The notes under the pieces: model-generated
Database searches by the model: none
Seen by the model: only the letters and a program-made list of their open reading frames with translations
Told to the model about the DNA's origin: nothing
Position numbers and translations under genes: made by a program
Source of the DNA: RGIG5057 sp964371585
GTDB lineage: Bacteria > Bacillota > Clostridia > TANB77 > CAG-465
Assembly (NCBI GenBank): GCA_964371585.1
Contig: CAYJMD010000002.1
Coordinates: 142,964 to 206,963 of the forward strand
DNA length: 64,000 bases
Direction of reading: 5' to 3'
Shown: piece by piece, positions 61,392 to 64,000 of the stretch
How positions within the stretch are numbered: position 1 is the stretch's first letter
How the letters are laid out: the number at the start of each line of letters is the position of its first letter

Positions 61392-61922
61392 TTAAATCAT
61401 TCCTAAATTCACTATAATAATTGCACTAATCATTGCTGCACTATCTGCTAAAAGTCCTGCAATTAATGTCCCCCTTATACTCTTTGTTTTTGTTGCTGCA
61501 AATAGTACTGTAATTGTGAAAAAAGTTGTTTCTGTTCCACCTAAAATTATTGATACTATTTTCCCTATATTTGAGTCTGGACCATGATTTTCAAATATAT
61601 TCATTGCCATAGCAGTAGCGGCACCTCCAGAAATAGGCCTTAAAAACATTATTGGTAGAAGCTCTGAATCTATTCCCATTTTTTCTAAAGGTTCTTGTAT
61701 AGGCTTAGTTATGATATCCAGTGCATTTGTTGAATTTAAAAGACCTACTGCAATCATAATACCAAGAATATATGGAAATATCTTGTAAACTACTTGTATT
61801 CCTTCAATAACACCTTTAATAAATAATTCATAAACATTTAATTTTTCTTTTATCCCTACTACTATTATATAAAAAATCATAAAGGGAATTGACGCATTTG
61901 CCAAATAACCTAAAATATCCAT
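61392..61922 (-). CDS. spmB: Spore maturation protein B
   Basis: SpmB works with SpmA in spore core dehydration and heat resistance. The 176-residue membrane protein has several helices (LANASIPFMIFYIIVVGIKE, IFPYILGIMIAVGLLNSTNA) and the nucleoside-recognition-type stretch LPIMFLRPISGGAATAMAMN near residue 92, followed by GKIVSIILGGTETTFFTITV and KTKSIRGTLIAGLLADSAAM. These match the SpmB family. TAAGGTGG precedes the ATG. It starts 2 bp after spmA stops. Confidence 0.95.
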   Translation of the reverse strand: MDILGYLANASIPFMIFYIIVVGIKEKLNVYELFIKGVIEGIQVVYKIFPYILGIMIAVGLLNSTNALDIITKPIQEPLEKMGIDSELLPIMFLRPISGGAATAMAMNIFENHGPDSNIGKIVSIILGGTETTFFTITVLFAATKTKSIRGTLIAGLLADSAAMISAIIIVNLGMI

Positions 61923-61924
61923 TA

Positions 61925-62497
61925 TTAAACCACCTTATTTAATATATTAATTGCAATAATACCTACTGTTAATGATATGACTGTCACGATCCAAACCGGT
62001 ATTAAAATAGCTGCGGGATCAGTTGAACCATATAACATCCTTATTGCTATCATGCTAGTTGGTAATATCTGTATAGAAGCTGTATTTAATAGTACAAATT
62101 TAGTCATAGTATTATTAGGTTTTTCATTATATCCATTTATCTTATCTAGCTGCTCCATTGCTTTAATACCGTTTACTGTCGATGCATTCCCTATTCCAAT
62201 TGCATTACTAGTAACATTTAAAGAAATATATTTTTTAGACTCATTATTTAAATCTTTTTTATTAAAAATAAAACCAATTAATTTCTCTATTTTTTTAGAT
62301 AATTTTTCAAGTGAAGTGGTATTTTCAAATATTTTAAATAAACCACTCCAAAAGCAAATCATTCCTGTTAGACTTAGCATATTTGTCATTGCACTTTTAC
62401 TATTTTCTGTAATACTACTAAGTATAATTGCTGGACTATTAGTTAAAAAAGCAATTATAATACTAAGTAATATTATTACTGACCAAATTTTAGACAT
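61925..62497 (-). CDS. spmA: Spore maturation protein A
   Basis: SpmA is a membrane protein needed for full dehydration of the spore core. The 190-residue protein shows WSVIILLSIIIAFLTNSPAI at the N-terminus, MICFWSGLFKIFENTTSLEK near residue 46, KYISLNVTSNAIGIGNASTVNGIKAMEQLD near 90, typical of SpmA, and LNTASIQILPTSMIAIRMLY near 132. AAAGGGG precedes the ATG. In Bacillus the pair follows dacB; here no dacB is adjacent, and a divergent redox-protein gene starts 94 bp away. A sigma-E or sigma-G promoter is expected but not clearly visible. Confidence 0.95.
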   Translation of the reverse strand: MSKIWSVIILLSIIIAFLTNSPAIILSSITENSKSAMTNMLSLTGMICFWSGLFKIFENTTSLEKLSKKIEKLIGFIFNKKDLNNESKKYISLNVTSNAIGIGNASTVNGIKAMEQLDKINGYNEKPNNTMTKFVLLNTASIQILPTSMIAIRMLYGSTDPAAILIPVWIVTVISLTVGIIAINILNKVV

Positions 62498-62590
62498 ATT
62501 TACCCCTTTTCATTTATACATTGACACTTTTTGTGATATAATACATATATATGACATAAACAGTAATATATATCTTAAAGGAGGAAAAAC

Positions 62591-62770
62591 ATGAAAGGTT
62601 TTAAATTAAATTCTGATAAAGAGTATGTACAAAAAATTATTGAAGGAATATATAGGAAAGATGGACACTGTCCATGTAGAATTAATGTAGATGACACAAC
62701 TTTATGTCCTTGCGATGAATTCGTAAGTGAAGGAATTTGTAAATGTAATCTATTTATAAAAGAAAAATAA
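62591..62770 (+). CDS. Ferredoxin-thioredoxin-reductase-catalytic-chain-like small protein (59 aa)
   Basis: The plus strand encodes MKGFKLNSDKEYVQKIIEGI, then YRKDGHCPCRINVDDTTLCP and CDEFVSEGICKCNLFIKEK. The Cys pattern GHCPCR, LCPCDxF and GxCKCNLF matches the catalytic beta chain of ferredoxin:thioredoxin reductase, which holds a 4Fe-4S cluster next to a redox disulfide. It is shorter than the plant enzyme but close to small prokaryotic relatives. AGGAGG precedes the ATG. It is divergent from spmA and ends in a terminator. A thiol-redox function is inferred; its electron donor and target are unknown. Confidence 0.85.
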   Translation: MKGFKLNSDKEYVQKIIEGIYRKDGHCPCRINVDDTTLCPCDEFVSEGICKCNLFIKEK

Positions 62771-62776
62771 TTGCAT

Positions 62777-62806
62777 AAAAACTACCTTGTAATAAAGGTA
62801 GTTTTT
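62777..62806. terminator. Bidirectional terminator between the redox-protein and permease genes
   Basis: AAAAACTACCTT at 62777-62788 pairs perfectly with AAGGTAGTTTTT at 62795-62806 around a six-base loop. It serves the small plus-strand gene and the convergent permease gene. Confidence 0.88.
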
Positions 62807-62829
62807 ATATATTTACTTTCTATTTATAA

Positions 62830-63870
62830 TTATACAACTTTAAATTTTTTTATTAGTTTTTTTACCATACTAGTAGTTAATAACACAAAAAATATAATAG
62901 CTAAAGTATTAGCAACAGTATCATTTTTCATATGTCCTGCATGACTTAAATGTGAGTGTAAATCAATTCCAAATATTCCTATCATATAATCAAAAATATA
63001 ACCTGATATTATAGATAATATAACAACAGATCCTAAATAAATAGCAATTACTTTTTTAGAAAATGTTTTAGCAAGCACTATTAAAGAAGCTATGTTAGTA
63101 ACTGGGCCTGTAAATAAAAATACAAACGCTGCACCTGGAGAGAGGCCCTTTAACACTAATGATAGAGCAATAGGTATTGATGAAGTCGAACATATATACA
63201 TAGGTAAACCTATAACAACCATTAAAAGCATTGCAAGAATTCCGCTATCTAAACCAATACCAATAAAAAAATCTTCTGGTATTAATACAGATATGATAGC
63301 AGAAACAAATATTCCTAGTATTAAATGGAGTGATATTTCGTCCAAAAATTCAAAAAAGCTATATTTAAACACTCTTTTAATCTTATTTGCTAAACTTTCA
63401 TACTCCTCTTTAGCATCATTTTTTTTATTAGTACAACAACAAGATTGTTTTACTTCTTTTACTTCTTCTTTAAAGCAGAATATATTAACAATAATTCCTC
63501 CTATTATTCCTGATACAAAGGCTGAGATAGCTCTAAAAACTGCCATAAATGGACCAAGAAGTCCCCATGTAGCAATTATATTATCAACACCTGTTTGAGG
63601 TGTAGATATTAAAAATGATATTACTGCTCCATTTGAAGCTCCTGATTTTTTCATTTCTATTGCTGTTGGTATTACTCCACAAGAACAAAGTGGAAGTGGT
63701 ACTCCGATTAATGATGATTTTATTACAGATGTTATGCTATTGCTTCCAAGCTGCTTTATAATCCAATCTTTTTTTACAAAAACATGTAATATTCCAACAA
63801 GTAGTAATCCTATCATTATATAAAAAGACATATCTATAAATAAATCTATTAAAATTTCTATAAATTCCAT
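62830..63870 (-). CDS. Permease, SO_0444/DUF318-type (heavy-metal efflux-like)
   Basis: A 346-residue protein with about eight to ten membrane helices, of the UPF0718 permease family. The hallmark near residue 58 is VPLPLCSCGVIPTAIEMKKS followed by GASNGAVISFLISTPQTGVD, and a second half-repeat GLPMYICSTSSIPIALSLVL lies near 222 with GLSPGAAFVFLFTGPVTN. A Cys-rich cytoplasmic loop KQSCCCTNKKND near 142 could bind metal. Family members are linked to copper/zinc or arsenic export; substrate is inferred only. The His-rich stretch DLHSHLSHAGHMKN near the C-terminus supports metal handling. A good promoter and AGGAG precede the ATG. Confidence 0.88.
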   Translation of the reverse strand: MEFIEILIDLFIDMSFYIMIGLLLVGILHVFVKKDWIIKQLGSNSITSVIKSSLIGVPLPLCSCGVIPTAIEMKKSGASNGAVISFLISTPQTGVDNIIATWGLLGPFMAVFRAISAFVSGIIGGIIVNIFCFKEEVKEVKQSCCCTNKKNDAKEEYESLANKIKRVFKYSFFEFLDEISLHLILGIFVSAIISVLIPEDFFIGIGLDSGILAMLLMVVIGLPMYICSTSSIPIALSLVLKGLSPGAAFVFLFTGPVTNIASLIVLAKTFSKKVIAIYLGSVVILSIISGYIFDYMIGIFGIDLHSHLSHAGHMKNDTVANTLAIIFFVLLTTSMVKKLIKKFKVV

Positions 63871-63891
63871 AATTTTCTCCTTTACCGAGTT

Positions 63892-63920
63892 ATTATATCA
63901 CTTTATGTATAACTAATCAA
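63892..63920 (-). promoter_or_regulatory. Sigma-A promoter of the permease gene
   Basis: TTGATT (plus-strand AATCAA at 63915-63920), 17-base spacer and TATAAT (63892-63897) in the extended form TGATATAAT. Confidence 0.8.
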
Positions 63921-63933
63921 TACTTTTGAGCAT

Positions 63934-63958
63934 AAAAAAACAGATCATCTCTGATCTG
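63934..63958 (-). terminator. Intrinsic terminator of the tRNA gene
   Basis: CAGATCA at 63941-63947 pairs with TGATCTG at 63952-63958 around a four-base loop; on the minus strand seven T follow. It lies just after the tRNA 3' end. Confidence 0.78.
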
Positions 63959-63965
63959 CTTGTTT

Positions 63966-64000
63966 TGGCTCCTCAAGTTGGACTTGAACCAACGACCCTG
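63966..64000 (-). tRNA. tRNA 3' half (cut by the right edge, identity not determinable)
   Basis: The minus strand contains the T arm GTTGG-TTCAAGT-CCAAC, then TTGAGGA, a G discriminator and an encoded CCA end. The anticodon lies outside the window. The acceptor would begin TCCTCAA; the G73 and TCC start would fit tRNA-Asn among others, but this is not enough to assign it. Confidence 0.88.

Noticed and set aside
62521..62542. TTGACA followed by TATAAT upstream of the FTR-like gene as a promoter
   Set aside because: Only ten bases separate the two hexamers, too few for a sigma-A promoter; no partner with proper spacing is convincing.
63966..64000. Naming the partial tRNA as tRNA-Asn
   Set aside because: Only the T arm and acceptor 3' strand are visible; the discriminator G and acceptor sequence are compatible with tRNA-Asn but not specific.
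1..64000. CRISPR arrays, insertion sequences, prophage or defence islands
   Set aside because: I saw no regularly spaced repeats, transposase or integrase motifs, terminal inverted repeats, phage structural genes or restriction-modification genes; nearly all genes are housekeeping or sporulation genes.

Overview
The window is an AT-rich (by eye roughly 25-30% GC) stretch of chromosome from an endospore-forming member of the Bacillota, most likely a clostridial lineage. The evidence is a complete spoIIIA operon (spoIIIAA to spoIIIAH), spoVS, spmA/spmB and a dipicolinate synthase subunit A gene, together with rubrerythrin, a rubredoxin-like protein and a ferredoxin-thioredoxin-reductase-like protein that suggest an anaerobe. 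I cannot name a genus. A run of exactly 100 N flanked by identical 55-bp sequences shows that this is a scaffolded draft assembly, possibly a metagenome bin. Nearly all genes lie on the minus strand.

Layout, left to right. 1-2458: the 5' part of hrcA behind a sigma-A promoter and a CIRCE operator, then a large coiled-coil protein preceded by a 46-residue ORF. 2652-12072: pgeF and addA, a small unknown, folD, dpaA, a patatin-like lipase and tgt. 12271-18947: a YwaF-like membrane protein coupled to smc, two exported small proteins (one a C39-like cysteine peptidase) and an O-methyltransferase. 19019-23503: a three-gene aminoacyl-tRNA synthetase operon, hisS-asnS-aspS. 23620-32013: short mixed-strand genes, namely a LiaF-like protein, a pseudouridine synthase, TspO, a family 4 glycosyltransferase, an AI-2E-type transporter and a ClpE-like AAA+ unfoldase. 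32071-34091: rubrerythrin and two paralogous unknown proteins, each with its own promoter and terminator. 34173-39129: spoIIIA operon, in which spoIIIAE is frameshifted. 39246-45974: ligA, a membrane protein, a second small-ORF/coiled-coil pair, a membrane-anchored family 5 solute-binding protein and spoVS. 45999-54184: a long minus-strand series with a DUF362 ferredoxin protein, two YvcK-family proteins, ruvC, a debranching-enzyme-like protein, murB and ftsY. 54411-64000: a short aspartokinase, a DUF11 protein with a Cys-rich tail broken by an 8-bp duplication, a mini-rubredoxin, a SNF2 helicase, rpsO, an M23 peptidase, spmB/spmA, a thiol-redox protein, a permease and the 3' end of a tRNA.

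How the parts fit. Sporulation is the clearest theme: the SpoIIIA channel, SpoVS, SpmA/SpmB (core dehydration) and DpaA (dipicolinate). The aspartokinase could feed the dipicolinate precursor. Cell-wall and envelope functions recur (PgeF, MurB, YvcK, M23, LiaF-like, glycosyltransferase). Many promoters share the extended -10 TGATATAAT, and most transcription units end in an intrinsic hairpin.

The most notable observations are the 8-bp tandem duplication that splits the DUF11/Cys-rich gene, the spoIIIAE frameshift, two independent loci pairing a tiny ORF with a coiled-coil protein, an unrecognised tandem paralogue family next to rubrerythrin, a YvcK paralogue that has lost a conserved motif, and an assembly gap that is probably not a real gap. 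I found no CRISPR array, insertion sequence, prophage or obvious defence system.
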